NCBI RefSeq assembly: GCF_029392875.1 | Contig: NZ_CP113946.1 | Location: 1,054,001 to 1,118,000, forward strand | Reading direction: 5' to 3' | Length of the DNA: 64,000 nt | Origin: Lactobacillus sp. ESL0677 | Lineage (GTDB): Bacteria; Bacillota; Bacilli; Lactobacillales; Lactobacillaceae | Shown: piece by piece, positions 1-8,547 of the stretch | Layout of the letters: every line of letters starts with the position of its first letter | Position numbering within the stretch: position 1 is the stretch's first letter | Position numbers and translations under genes: made by a program | Notes under the pieces: generated by a model | Database searches by the model: none | The model's input: only the letters and a program-made list of their open reading frames with translations | What the model was told of the DNA's origin: nothing

Positions 1-19
1 CATCTAAAATATTTGAAAT

Positions 20-51
20 AAAAAGAGGGGTATTTGACCCCCCTCTTTTTA
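20..51 (-). terminator. Rho-independent terminator of the aldolase operon
   Basis: On the minus strand an A-rich arm and GAGGGG-type stem pair with CCCCTC and a T-run, with a loop of about six bases. The stem begins at the stop codon of the aldolase gene, so it closes the operon that starts with the NhaC-type permease. Confidence 0.85.
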
Positions 52-696
52 TTTTTTAGGTTGTCCGTATGTCGTAAATTTTTTAGCTACTTCATTCATT
101 TGTTCCTCATTCAATGGTACAGGGGTACCTACTGCACTGGCATAAATATACAATTTACACAAAAATTCAATATTTCTAGCATTACCCATTGCTGATTCAA
201 TCGAATTACCAATAGCTAAAAGACCGTGATTTGCAAGCAAAATGCCATGATCTTCTCCCATAGTCTTGTAAGCTTCTACTGCAATATCATGAGAACCATA
301 GATCTTATAATTAGTACACTTCAATGTTTTGCATAAATCAGCTACTACATAATGAATTGGTGGCACATCTTTGTTTAAGCAAGCCATTGCTGTAGCAAAA
401 TCAGCATGCGAATGAATTACAGACTTAATTTCAGGATTATTTTTATAAAAGATTGAGTGCATTTCAAATTCACTTGATGGTTTACGATCACCTTCAAGAA
501 TATTGCCATCGAGATCCATCACAACAACATCTTCTGGTTTAGTTTCATAATAGTCGATGCCTGATGGACTAATTAGCATTACCTTGGATTCAGGAACAAA
601 GATACTCAAGTTACCACCAGTACCTGTTGTTAAATGCTCATCAACTAATTTTTTACCAAATTCAACAATTTTATTTCTTTCTTCAATATAATCCAT
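49..696 (-). CDS. Class II aldolase (L-fuculose-1-phosphate aldolase family)
   Basis: A 215-residue zinc-dependent class II aldolase/adducin-family protein, the usual length for FucA-type enzymes. Visible motifs are TGTGGNLS at 24-31, SPSG at 43-46, the catalytic-type Glu76 in SSEFEMH, and the metal histidines His95, His97 (HSH) and His157 (ANHG). Such enzymes cleave a ketose-1-phosphate into dihydroxyacetone phosphate and an aldehyde. As last gene of an operon with MtnK- and MtnA-like proteins it resembles the DrdA/Ald2 aldolases of the DHAP shunt, which act on 5-deoxyribulose- or methylthioribulose-1-phosphate. That assignment is from context; fuculose or rhamnulose phosphate aldolase cannot be excluded from sequence alone. 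Confidence 0.9.
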   Translation of the reverse strand: MDYIEERNKIVEFGKKLVDEHLTTGTGGNLSIFVPESKVMLISPSGIDYYETKPEDVVVMDLDGNILEGDRKPSSEFEMHSIFYKNNPEIKSVIHSHADFATAMACLNKDVPPIHYVVADLCKTLKCTNYKIYGSHDIAVEAYKTMGEDHGILLANHGLLAIGNSIESAMGNARNIEFLCKLYIYASAVGTPVPLNEEQMNEVAKKFTTYGQPKK

Positions 697-711
697 AATA
701 ATTTTATTCTC

Positions 712-2166
712 CTATTTTTTGACAACTGTGTTATTACCAATTTCTTGCCATTGATGATAACAATGTAATAATTTTTCGTTTTTATGCGGTTGATATTTGA
801 ATCTTAATGGCCGCTGGATGTTCTGATTATTTTCTCCCATTGCTTCATTAGCAACATTAAAGCAACCAATAATTGATGGTTCTTGAAAATCTGAATATAT
901 CGCTACTGCTCTACCAGTTATATCAGCAACAACTTGGGGAATTATTTGAGAATTCATCCCTCCACCACAAGCTATGATTGTATCCTTCGTATTGGACACT
1001 GTTTTACTTAATTGCTTAATTTTTTGTGAAATTGCAAATCCAATGTCTAAAGGCACACTACCAACAATTTCCTTTTTGGTTATTTTCTTAGAAAATGGTG
1101 GTAACATATACCAACCACCATAACCATTAACTCCTGTAGATTTACGAAAACTTTGTGTAGTTAAATTTGCTAGTACTTTTTGTTCACCAGACAAAGAAAT
1201 ATCTTTTTCTATTTCTTTATAACTGGTTTCAGGTAATAATGCCTGTCTAGCGTATTCATAATTAAGACCTGTGACGCCTGGATTATATTCTAAGACATAA
1301 TCGTCACCGCCAAGATCCAAATCAAGCCAGCAATTAGTATCACTTGAAGCTTCTTTTGAACGAATACAAACTGGACTAGTTGTTCCGGAAACTAGGCACA
1401 AGGTACTAGTATCTTGTGAATCTGTGATCGCTCTCATTGCTAGTTGGGTATCAGCTCCCCCAATTACGAAATCACAGTTACTTTGACGGCTAATTCCAAA
1501 ACTCTCTAGCATATCTAAATTGGTTACTTTAAATTTAGTACCTGTTTTAACAATAGTAGGTAATCTAATGTTAGTTAATCCGAATATATCTAATAGGTTT
1601 TTATTCCAGTTTTTAGTATGTAAATCGAATAATTGTGTTTCAACAGCTTGTGAATATTCAATCACTAACTTATTACAAAACAGTAGAGCAAAAGTTTCAC
1701 TTAAACTTGTAAATGAACAAACTTTAGCAAATAATTCTGGCCGATCATGCTTTAATCCTACTAATTTCATTGCCAAAAAATCTGCAGATAAGCCTCGTGT
1801 AGTAATATTTTGGATTTGGATAAAATTATCAACGTAATCGTTAATAAAACGTTCCCCTCTACTATCAATATTAGGAATACCAAAAAGTAATTTCTGATTT
1901 TCATCAGTTAAAAAGAATGTCTGTCTAGCTCCTGAAACAGTAATTGCAGAAATATGATTATCAAATGAACTTAAAACTTTTTTAGAAGCACTTTGAAGAT
2001 TCTTCATAAAAGTTGGAATATCAATTAGCATTCCACTATTTTTATCAGACTGATATTCATTAGGAATATGTTGCAAGTCATAAACCTTACCTAGATTGTC
2101 CATTAAACAAACGCGACTGCTACCTGTTCCAATATCTATGAGCAAGTAAAACTTCTTGTCAGCCAT
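712..2166 (-). CDS. FGGY-family carbohydrate kinase
   Basis: A 484-residue FGGY sugar kinase. The N-terminal phosphate-binding loop DIGTGSSR lies at 11-18, a GGADTQLAM segment falls mid-protein, and the C-terminal ATPase-fold motif IIACGGGMNS is followed by EPSIIGCFNVA. The family phosphorylates sugars, ketoses or polyols (xylulose, ribulose, glycerol, AI-2). The substrate is not readable here. It sits one base downstream of the 2-hydroxyacid dehydrogenase gene, with an AGGAAG ribosome site, so the two are translated from one mRNA. A second kinase beside an MtnK-like kinase is unusual for a simple 5-deoxyribose pathway and suggests another substrate or a branch. Confidence 0.9.
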   Translation of the reverse strand: MADKKFYLLIDIGTGSSRVCLMDNLGKVYDLQHIPNEYQSDKNSGMLIDIPTFMKNLQSASKKVLSSFDNHISAITVSGARQTFFLTDENQKLLFGIPNIDSRGERFINDYVDNFIQIQNITTRGLSADFLAMKLVGLKHDRPELFAKVCSFTSLSETFALLFCNKLVIEYSQAVETQLFDLHTKNWNKNLLDIFGLTNIRLPTIVKTGTKFKVTNLDMLESFGISRQSNCDFVIGGADTQLAMRAITDSQDTSTLCLVSGTTSPVCIRSKEASSDTNCWLDLDLGGDDYVLEYNPGVTGLNYEYARQALLPETSYKEIEKDISLSGEQKVLANLTTQSFRKSTGVNGYGGWYMLPPFSKKITKKEIVGSVPLDIGFAISQKIKQLSKTVSNTKDTIIACGGGMNSQIIPQVVADITGRAVAIYSDFQEPSIIGCFNVANEAMGENNQNIQRPLRFKYQPHKNEKLLHCYHQWQEIGNNTVVKK

Positions 2167-2167
2167 A

Positions 2168-3163
2168 TTAATTGCTTCCTATTACAGTCGGATTCATCAA
2201 ATTTGCATGCTTATAATCTTTATTTAAGAAGTTCAGGATAGATTGAACAGCAATTTCTGATTGATGAAGTACAACTTCATAAGTAGAGCCACAGATATGT
2301 GGTGTACAGATGACGTTATCAAGTAGAGCTAATTTCATATCATCTTTTGTTTTTGGTGGTTCAACATCTAAAACGTCAAGTATTGCGCCACTAATTTGCT
2401 TATTGACCAATGCATCATATAAGTCATCGTTATTAACTACTGCTGACCTTGAAGTATTAACAAATAGTCCATTCTTATTCATTAAATCAAAGTATTTAGC
2501 ATCAATCATTCTTTCAGTTTCTTTAGTTACTGGTAAGTGAACAGATACGATATTAGATTTCTTAAAAATAGTGGCAAGATCAGTCTTTTCTACTGGACCG
2601 TCTGCATGTTCAACATATGGATCGTAGAAATACATTTTACAACCAAATGCTTCAAGCAAGTGAGCTGCTTTACGTGCAACTGCTCCAAAACCGACAAAGC
2701 CAATAGTTTGTGAATATAACTCATGCCCTTTCCAAATATAGTAAGGAGTTGTACCAGGTACCCACTTACCGTCAAGGATCCATTGTCTTGCTGGAATAAT
2801 TTGTCTTTGCTGCATGACTAAAGTACCAACTAACATTTCAGCAACGGCTTCAGCATTTCTTGCTGGAGTGTGGATTAACGGTACATTATGTGCTGTTACT
2901 GCTGGAACATCAATATTCTCTGGAGTTGATCGACAATCAACAATTAATTTTAAATTTGTTGCTGCATTTAAAACTTTGTCGTTAATTTGGTCCAGTTCTG
3001 TAATTAAAACGTCTGGATTAACTTCAGCCATTTTTTCAGCCATTTCATCTGGATAGAATCGCTTACCATCTTTTGTCCATGGATCGTAAACAACTTCATC
3101 AAATTTATCAGCTAATTTAGCACGTAAATCATCAACAATTTCTGCACGAATATAAATTTTCAT
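2168..3163 (-). CDS. D-isomer-specific 2-hydroxyacid dehydrogenase
   Basis: A 331-residue NAD-dependent D-2-hydroxyacid dehydrogenase of the phosphoglycerate/glyoxylate/hydroxypyruvate reductase type, without a C-terminal ACT domain. The dinucleotide loop is GFVGFGAVARKAA (155-167). The catalytic trio is visible as Arg239 (NTSRSAVV), Glu268 (LDVEPP) and His289 (TPHICGS). The early motif IHTPARNAEAVAE is typical of the family. It lies between the MtnA-like isomerase (3-base gap) and the FGGY kinase. Lack of ACT and the catabolic context argue against serine biosynthesis. It may oxidise or reduce a hydroxyacid derived from the operon's sugar; the substrate is unknown. Confidence 0.9.
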   Translation of the reverse strand: MKIYIRAEIVDDLRAKLADKFDEVVYDPWTKDGKRFYPDEMAEKMAEVNPDVLITELDQINDKVLNAATNLKLIVDCRSTPENIDVPAVTAHNVPLIHTPARNAEAVAEMLVGTLVMQQRQIIPARQWILDGKWVPGTTPYYIWKGHELYSQTIGFVGFGAVARKAAHLLEAFGCKMYFYDPYVEHADGPVEKTDLATIFKKSNIVSVHLPVTKETERMIDAKYFDLMNKNGLFVNTSRSAVVNNDDLYDALVNKQISGAILDVLDVEPPKTKDDMKLALLDNVICTPHICGSTYEVVLHQSEIAVQSILNFLNKDYKHANLMNPTVIGSN

Positions 3164-3166
3164 TTT

Positions 3167-4222
3167 TTAATAAAACTCCTCTACTTTTCCATCAGTCAAA
3201 TATTTATTTAAGTTATATGGTGAATAAACACCTTTATCAGTTACAATTCCTCCAATTAATTCCGGTGGTGTTATATCAAATGCGGGATAAATTGCATGGA
3301 CATCAGGAGCACAAACCCGAGTTCCCTGAAATTCAAGAACTTGATTAGGATCACGAAATTCAATCTTAATTGAATTAATATCTTTTTTATCTGTATCAGG
3401 TATACCAGTAACAAAATATGGCACACCAACACGATTAGCTAAAATAGCAATTTGTTTAGTTCCAATTTTATTAGCGATATGACCGTCCATTGCAATCGTA
3501 TCTGCGGCGGAAGTATAAAAGTCAATTCGCTCATGTTCTAGACCAAAATTAATCATGTTATCTGTTAGCACAGTTGTATCAAAACCTGATTCAGCAAAAC
3601 AACTAGCAGTTAATCTTGCACCTTGCATAAATGGCCGTGTTTCTGCATCATAAATCTTAAAAACTTTATTAGTTCTTCTTGCAGCACGAATAATTGCACC
3701 AATAATTGTTTCCCCGTAGCACTGAGTTAAAATACCTGAATGATCTGGGAATAAATCAACTAGATAGTCACCGACTTTTTGCATCGTTGAATAACGTCGA
3801 TTTAAAGAATCTACAGTATCCTCAACTATTGCATCAATCGGATTACTGCCATCCTCAATTGCTTTCTTTGCGATTCCATACGCTCTGTCAGTTATTTTCT
3901 TGTAGCGGTTAGCCGTTGTTGGTCTAGCATTTCCAAGTTCTTTGCTTGCTTGAAGCAAAAACTCAAGTTGCTTGTCTTCGACCATATCTTTACATTGATA
4001 AGCTGCTAATGCCATACCCATGCCAACCGCTGTATACGGTCCAGCACTTTGAGTTACCATATCTTGAATAGCTTTAATGACTTCATGATAATTTTTACAA
4101 ATCACAAAATGCTTTTTAGTTGGGTAAACTCTTCGATCAAGAATTTTTACGATGCCATTCTCATACCAAGCAACATTTTCATATTTTAAAAGGAATGGCA
4201 TTCCTTTGTCTTCTCTTTTCAA
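3167..4222 (-). CDS. MtnA-like sugar-1-phosphate isomerase (eIF2B-alpha fold)
   Basis: A 351-residue member of the methylthioribose-1-phosphate isomerase/eIF2B family. Family motifs seen are NARPTTANR (98-106), the catalytic Cys168 in GILTQCYGE, AETRPFMQGARLT (193-205) and the catalytic Asp241 in AADTIAMDG followed by ANKIGT. MtnA proteins isomerise 5-methylthioribose-1-phosphate to the ribulose form; DrdI does the same with 5-deoxyribose-1-phosphate. The usual THCN around the cysteine is TQCY here, so the substrate may differ. The TTG start is supported by GGAG seven bases upstream, just after the kinase gene. Confidence 0.88.
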   Translation of the reverse strand: MKREDKGMPFLLKYENVAWYENGIVKILDRRVYPTKKHFVICKNYHEVIKAIQDMVTQSAGPYTAVGMGMALAAYQCKDMVEDKQLEFLLQASKELGNARPTTANRYKKITDRAYGIAKKAIEDGSNPIDAIVEDTVDSLNRRYSTMQKVGDYLVDLFPDHSGILTQCYGETIIGAIIRAARRTNKVFKIYDAETRPFMQGARLTASCFAESGFDTTVLTDNMINFGLEHERIDFYTSAADTIAMDGHIANKIGTKQIAILANRVGVPYFVTGIPDTDKKDINSIKIEFRDPNQVLEFQGTRVCAPDVHAIYPAFDITPPELIGGIVTDKGVYSPYNLNKYLTDGKVEEFY

Positions 4223-4233
4223 ATTATGTCTCC

Positions 4234-5448
4234 TTATATGATTGAATCAGAAATTTCTGCAATATCTGAAATCAGTTGATTACCAGCACTATAAAGTTTT
4301 CTATTTAAAATTAAGTCTGTACCAATTTTAATTAGAGCCATTGAAACAATATTTCTTTGTTCAACATTGGTAATCGAAGTTATTTCTAAGACTTTTGAAT
4401 CGCCAACTGTTCTTCTAATAATTTCAGTACCTGCATAACCAAGAGAATCAGCAATAATTGAAGAAATATAAGAATTTTCAAATTTTCTTTCTTTATATAA
4501 AGGAAATTCAACTAATTTATCATATTTCAGATAAAGTTTTTTAATTGTTAAATCAAAAACATCTTCAATAGTATTCTCAAGCCAAGTCATAAATTCAGAA
4601 TTTTTATTTTCTTTTTTGCTATATTCAACAACTAATGGGAAAACCAAATTACCAATTACATTCCCAATGTCATAACCAATTGGACCATAGAAGGCGAATT
4701 CTGGATCAATAATCTTAATTCCATTTTGATTAATAAAAATGGAGCCACTATGTAAATCACCATGTAATAATGCTTGGGCATTATTCATAAAATTATTTCT
4801 AAGCTCTGCTACATTAGCTTTTAACTCATCGTTCTCATACAAATTTTGTTTAACAAAATCATCTAGCGCACTATCATAAGTATTACGATTCTTATAATTG
4901 TAATATGGTTCTGTTAAAACCAAATCTTCAGTAATATCACATAAATCGACATTAATAAATTCTTTAACCACATTCTTCTTTTGATGCCGATCGAATATTA
5001 AATCGGTTGTAGGTAAAAGAGCATCTACCATAAACGACGAAATTTGTTCAGCTAATTTTGGAAAAATTTTTTCAGCATGCAATTCTTTGCGTAAATTTTT
5101 ATAGGCTGAAACGTCTTCCATAATGATTGCTGACATCGTTTCATCATAGTTGTACATTTTAGGAACCATACCATTAGTTAGTTTCCCTTCAATGCTTAAA
5201 GTCTTATATTCAAGTACATTTCTATGTCGATCTAGTTCTCTTCCAGAAGTTCTAATTTTATTATCAGCTTGCTTAACTACAACTGATTTTTGAGAATTGG
5301 CAACTGAGTAAACATAATTAATATTACCGTCGCTAATCTCTTTACTCTTTAAATCTGATACATCAGTTCCATCAAAAATATTTGTCTTATCTTTAACATA
5401 TTGTTTGACAGTTTCAGTATTTAATAAAAAATGTTTTGAATAATCCAT
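4234..5448 (-). CDS. MtnK-like sugar kinase (methylthioribose/5-deoxyribose kinase family)
   Basis: A 404-residue kinase close in length to methylthioribose kinase. The catalytic loop HGDLHSGSI spans 229-237, followed by IDPEFAFYGPIGYD (247-260), the metal-binding DxE signature typical of MtnK. MtnK phosphorylates the anomeric hydroxyl of 5-methylthioribose, giving the substrate of the isomerase encoded next. In DHAP-shunt bacteria the same pair handles 5-deoxyribose. It lies 17 bases after the permease gene and 11 before the isomerase. Function as a 5-modified ribose kinase is inferred from family and neighbours. Confidence 0.88.
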   Translation of the reverse strand: MDYSKHFLLNTETVKQYVKDKTNIFDGTDVSDLKSKEISDGNINYVYSVANSQKSVVVKQADNKIRTSGRELDRHRNVLEYKTLSIEGKLTNGMVPKMYNYDETMSAIIMEDVSAYKNLRKELHAEKIFPKLAEQISSFMVDALLPTTDLIFDRHQKKNVVKEFINVDLCDITEDLVLTEPYYNYKNRNTYDSALDDFVKQNLYENDELKANVAELRNNFMNNAQALLHGDLHSGSIFINQNGIKIIDPEFAFYGPIGYDIGNVIGNLVFPLVVEYSKKENKNSEFMTWLENTIEDVFDLTIKKLYLKYDKLVEFPLYKERKFENSYISSIIADSLGYAGTEIIRRTVGDSKVLEITSITNVEQRNIVSMALIKIGTDLILNRKLYSAGNQLISDIAEISDSII

Positions 5449-5465
5449 TTTATTTCCTTTGATTT

Positions 5466-6851
5466 TTAATTTGTTGCTTCACTTACTTTGTCTGTTGTTT
5501 TGGTTTCAAAATTATCATAACCAGATTCTGGAGTAACTTTAACTCTAGGGAAATCAAAAATGACAAACAAAATACTGCATATCAGAGTTAGGTAGCAATA
5601 CCAAACCCAAGGCATTATTGATACTGGAGATACTTTTGCCATTGCTCCCGCAACTAACAATTGACCAGCATATGGAATCAAACCTTGAACATGGGTTGCA
5701 TACATTGAAAGCAAAGTGGCAACTCTTGACCTTGCTAGATGGAATTTATGTCCAATTTCTTCAGCTAATGGTGCTACAGTGATAATTGCAATCGTATTAT
5801 TAGTAGTTGCTACACAAAGTAAAGTTACGAGCATACCGATTGAAAATTCAGCTCCACGCTTGGTCTTAGTTTCTTTACCCAGCTTATCCATTAACCACTG
5901 GATTCCGCCAAGATACTTCATGACTTCAACTAGTCCACCAACAAAAATTGCAATAATGGACATATCTTCCATTCCAGCCATTCCACTTTGAACATAAGTC
6001 ATCGAACCAATTAAGCTAAAGTCACCATGAATAATTCCAATGACAATACCTGATAAAACTCCAATAATCATTACTGGCATAACATTCATTCCAACAAGTG
6101 ATAGGATAATGACCAATAAGTAAGGAATAATATCAACTAAGTTATATGAATACGAACCACTCATAGAGACAGTTTTAATAGGATAAATAGCTAACAAAAT
6201 AATATTAATTACAAGGGCTGGAAGATAAGTTATGATATTTAATTTGAACTTTTCACGTTGCATTACGCCTTGAGTTTGTGCAGAAGCAATAGCAGTTGCA
6301 GAAATAAACGAGTTATTATCACCAAACATTGCCCCACCAACAACGATACCAGCCATTAACGCTGGATTAACACCAGTCTTAACAGCTACATCAACAGCTA
6401 CAGGCATTAATGCAGCAACGGTACCCATTGAGGTACCCATAGCAAAACTCAAAATACAGCCAATAACGAATATCCCTGGCAATATCATTTGTGATGGCAA
6501 TAAACTTAGTCCTAAATTAGTAATTGAAGAAACAGCATGCATTTTAGTGGCAACGCCTTGAAAGGCCCCAGCTAAAATAAAAATCACTACCATCATGATT
6601 AAGGTTGGTTCACCACCACCCTTACAGAATGTCATCACTTTTTGGTCAAAACTTTGTTTTTCTGTTCCTTTTGGTGGTGTTAATGCAAAAGAAACCATTG
6701 AAGCAATAATCATTCCGACTAGTAACGGCATACTGTCAAATTTTCCGGTTATAAAACCTGTTAGTGCATATAAAATCAAAAATATAATTAAGGGCATTAG
6801 CCCCATGAAACTACCGCTTTTGGATTGAGATAGTTCTTTTTTTTCGTTCAT
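5466..6851 (-). CDS. NhaC-family antiporter/permease
   Basis: A 461-residue integral membrane protein with many hydrophobic segments and the NhaC-family core, including MAGIVVGGAMFGDNNSF and a later ATTNNTIAIIT stretch. NhaC proteins are sodium/proton or amino-acid/sodium antiporters. Here it is the first gene of a sugar-phosphate catabolic operon, so it may carry the pathway's substrate or an acidic end product. Start ATG follows AAGGAGG at good spacing. A promoter and a cre-like box lie just upstream. Confidence 0.85.
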   Translation of the reverse strand: MNEKKELSQSKSGSFMGLMPLIIFLILYALTGFITGKFDSMPLLVGMIIASMVSFALTPPKGTEKQSFDQKVMTFCKGGGEPTLIMMVVIFILAGAFQGVATKMHAVSSITNLGLSLLPSQMILPGIFVIGCILSFAMGTSMGTVAALMPVAVDVAVKTGVNPALMAGIVVGGAMFGDNNSFISATAIASAQTQGVMQREKFKLNIITYLPALVINIILLAIYPIKTVSMSGSYSYNLVDIIPYLLVIILSLVGMNVMPVMIIGVLSGIVIGIIHGDFSLIGSMTYVQSGMAGMEDMSIIAIFVGGLVEVMKYLGGIQWLMDKLGKETKTKRGAEFSIGMLVTLLCVATTNNTIAIITVAPLAEEIGHKFHLARSRVATLLSMYATHVQGLIPYAGQLLVAGAMAKVSPVSIMPWVWYCYLTLICSILFVIFDFPRVKVTPESGYDNFETKTTDKVSEATN

Positions 6852-6891
6852 TACAGACCTCCTTTAGTTAAAATCTTTTGATAAGTTTTCT

Positions 6892-6940
6892 AGTAAGCGC
6901 TCACAGTTATAGATTATAATCATAAACAAAATAAATTCAA
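6892..6940 (-). promoter_or_regulatory. Promoter of the NhaC/kinase/aldolase operon with cre-like box
   Basis: Reading the minus strand, TTGAAT (6935-6940) and TATAAT (6913-6918) are separated by 16 bases. Eight bases downstream of the -10 is AGTAAGCGCTCACA (6892-6905), a near-match to the Firmicute cre consensus bound by CcpA. A cre just after the start point usually means repression when glucose is available. The box and promoter are seen; CcpA control is inferred. Confidence 0.6.
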
Positions 6941-6988
6941 CACAAAACCAAAAAAAGATAATTTTTTATACTTTTATTTTGGTTTTTA

Positions 6989-7030
6989 TTGTTTTTAATT
7001 GATTTTTGTGCAATACTGTAAGCGCTGTAA
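6989..7030 (+). promoter_or_regulatory. Candidate promoter and cre-like box of the alcohol dehydrogenase gene
   Basis: TGTAAGCGCTGTAA (7017-7030) carries the palindromic core of a cre box. Upstream, TTGTTT (6989-6994) and a weak extended -10 (TGc-AATACT, 7009-7017) are 17 bases apart. The box would overlap the start of transcription. The cre is the stronger part of this call; the promoter is weak. Confidence 0.4.
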
Positions 7031-7058
7031 GTTATAAAAATTTTTAAGGAGGTTTATT

Positions 7059-8231
7059 TTGCAGAATTTTAATTATTACAACCCAGCTAATATGTATTTT
7101 GGTAAGGGTGAAGAAAAAAAGGTTGGTCAATTAACTAATGAATTAACTAAAACCAAAAATGTTTTAGTTCTATTTAGTGGTGATTACTATAATTTCCTTG
7201 GTATTTCGGCTGTAATTAAGGAGCAATTTAATAAATTTAAAATCAACTATATTGAAAATGGCGATATTGTTCCTAATCCAGAAGTTTCTTTAGTAAATAA
7301 GCTAGCTAATATCGTGCGTGAGAATAAAATCGACTTTATTTTAGCTGTTGGCGGTGGCTCCGTTATTGATACAGCAAAGGCTGTTTCATTTTCAGCACTT
7401 TATGATGGTGATGCATGGGACTTTTTCCAAGGTAAAGTAACAGTTGAAAAATCCCTACCAATTGGTGTAATTTCAACTGCTGCATCATCTGGCTCGGAAA
7501 TGTCTAATGCTACTATCATTGATAATGGTGAGTTTAAGCTTGGTGTAGAAACGAATTTAATTATTCCTAAATTTTCGATTTTGAATCCTGAATACACATT
7601 AAAAGTTCCTGCATTCCAAACAGGAGCTGGTATTTCTGATATGATGTCTCATATGCTCGAAAGATATTTTACGACAGTTAAAGATGTTAATTTAACTGAT
7701 CGTATGCTTGAAGGAGCTATGACTGCTCTAATGGCTACGGCATACAAATTGACTAAAGATCCAACTAACTATGAATTACGTGCTGAAATTATGTGGACTG
7801 CTGTAACTGCCCACAATAACTCCCTTGAATCAGGGCGTGAACCTGATTGGGGTTCTCATCGAATTGAACATGAGCTAAGTGCTGAATATGGTATTACTCA
7901 TGGCGAAGGAATGGCTATTGTCTTTCCAGCTTGGATGAAGTATGTCAGCAAGGAATTGCCAGATAAATTTGTTCAGCTTGCCAGTCGGATGTTTAATATT
8001 GACACTTATGCATTTTCACAAGAAGAAGTAATCGACCTTTTGATTAAACGATTTACTGACTTCTTCACTATGGTTGGTATGCATAAGAGTCTAAAAGAAA
8101 TTGGTATAAAAGACGATTCTAAATTTAAAGAAATGGGACTACATGCCACCCATGATGATAAGGTTCCTGTAGGTCACTACAAGAAATTATATTCTGATGA
8201 CATCGTTAAAATTTTGAACATTGCATTATAA
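7059..8231 (+). CDS. Iron-containing alcohol dehydrogenase
   Basis: A 390-residue group III (iron-type) alcohol dehydrogenase, closest in look to the butanol dehydrogenase/YqhD branch. The NAD(P) motif GGGSVIDTAK spans 98-107. Likely metal ligands are Asp194, His198 (ISDMMSH), His267 (GSHRIEHE) and His281 (ITHGEG). The TTG start is chosen because AAGGAGG lies six bases upstream. It is divergent from the kinase/isomerase/aldolase operon and shares its intergenic region and type of cre box. It could reduce the aldehyde released by the aldolase, regenerating NAD(P); that role is inferred. Confidence 0.9.
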   Translation: MQNFNYYNPANMYFGKGEEKKVGQLTNELTKTKNVLVLFSGDYYNFLGISAVIKEQFNKFKINYIENGDIVPNPEVSLVNKLANIVRENKIDFILAVGGGSVIDTAKAVSFSALYDGDAWDFFQGKVTVEKSLPIGVISTAASSGSEMSNATIIDNGEFKLGVETNLIIPKFSILNPEYTLKVPAFQTGAGISDMMSHMLERYFTTVKDVNLTDRMLEGAMTALMATAYKLTKDPTNYELRAEIMWTAVTAHNNSLESGREPDWGSHRIEHELSAEYGITHGEGMAIVFPAWMKYVSKELPDKFVQLASRMFNIDTYAFSQEEVIDLLIKRFTDFFTMVGMHKSLKEIGIKDDSKFKEMGLHATHDDKVPVGHYKKLYSDDIVKILNIAL

Positions 8232-8257
8232 ATCGCATTAATAATTTATAAGTTACA

Positions 8258-8413
8258 ATGAAAAAGACGTATAATATTATTTTGCTGATCATTTATTTGG
8301 TTTTAGTATTTAATATGGTTATTAAGTTTATTCCCAATGTATTGGCAATAATGCTTGCATTAGTAGTACTACTACCGTTAATCATTGCTAAAGTTAAAAA
8401 ATATAATAAATAG
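8258..8413 (+). CDS. Possible 51-residue membrane peptide
   Basis: An open frame from ATG to TAG encoding 51 residues: a short basic start, a hydrophobic segment around 7-21, a second hydrophobic segment around 29-44 and a Lys-rich tail. It looks like a small two-helix membrane peptide. No strong ribosome site is visible upstream, it follows the alcohol dehydrogenase stop by 26 bases, and no family was recognised. It could be read from the dehydrogenase transcript. The rest of the 8232-8547 gap holds only the terminator. Confidence 0.4.
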   Translation: MKKTYNIILLIIYLVLVFNMVIKFIPNVLAIMLALVVLLPLIIAKVKKYNK

Positions 8414-8494
8414 TATCTTTAGATTAATAAGTTAAAGTATCTCCTTCATTTAATAATTCAATCTACTAAGCTATTACAAATTATTTATTGCACG

Positions 8495-8529
8495 CAAAAA
8501 AGACCTTCAAGTTTATTGAAGGTCTTTTG
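8495..8529. terminator. Bidirectional terminator between convergent units
   Basis: A perfect stem AAAAGACCTTCAA / TTGAAGGTCTTTT with a short loop and A/T runs on both sides. It can end transcription of the plus-strand dehydrogenase unit and of the minus-strand ABC operon. Confidence 0.85.
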
Positions 8530-8547
8530 TTGTTTAAATGTTAAAAA

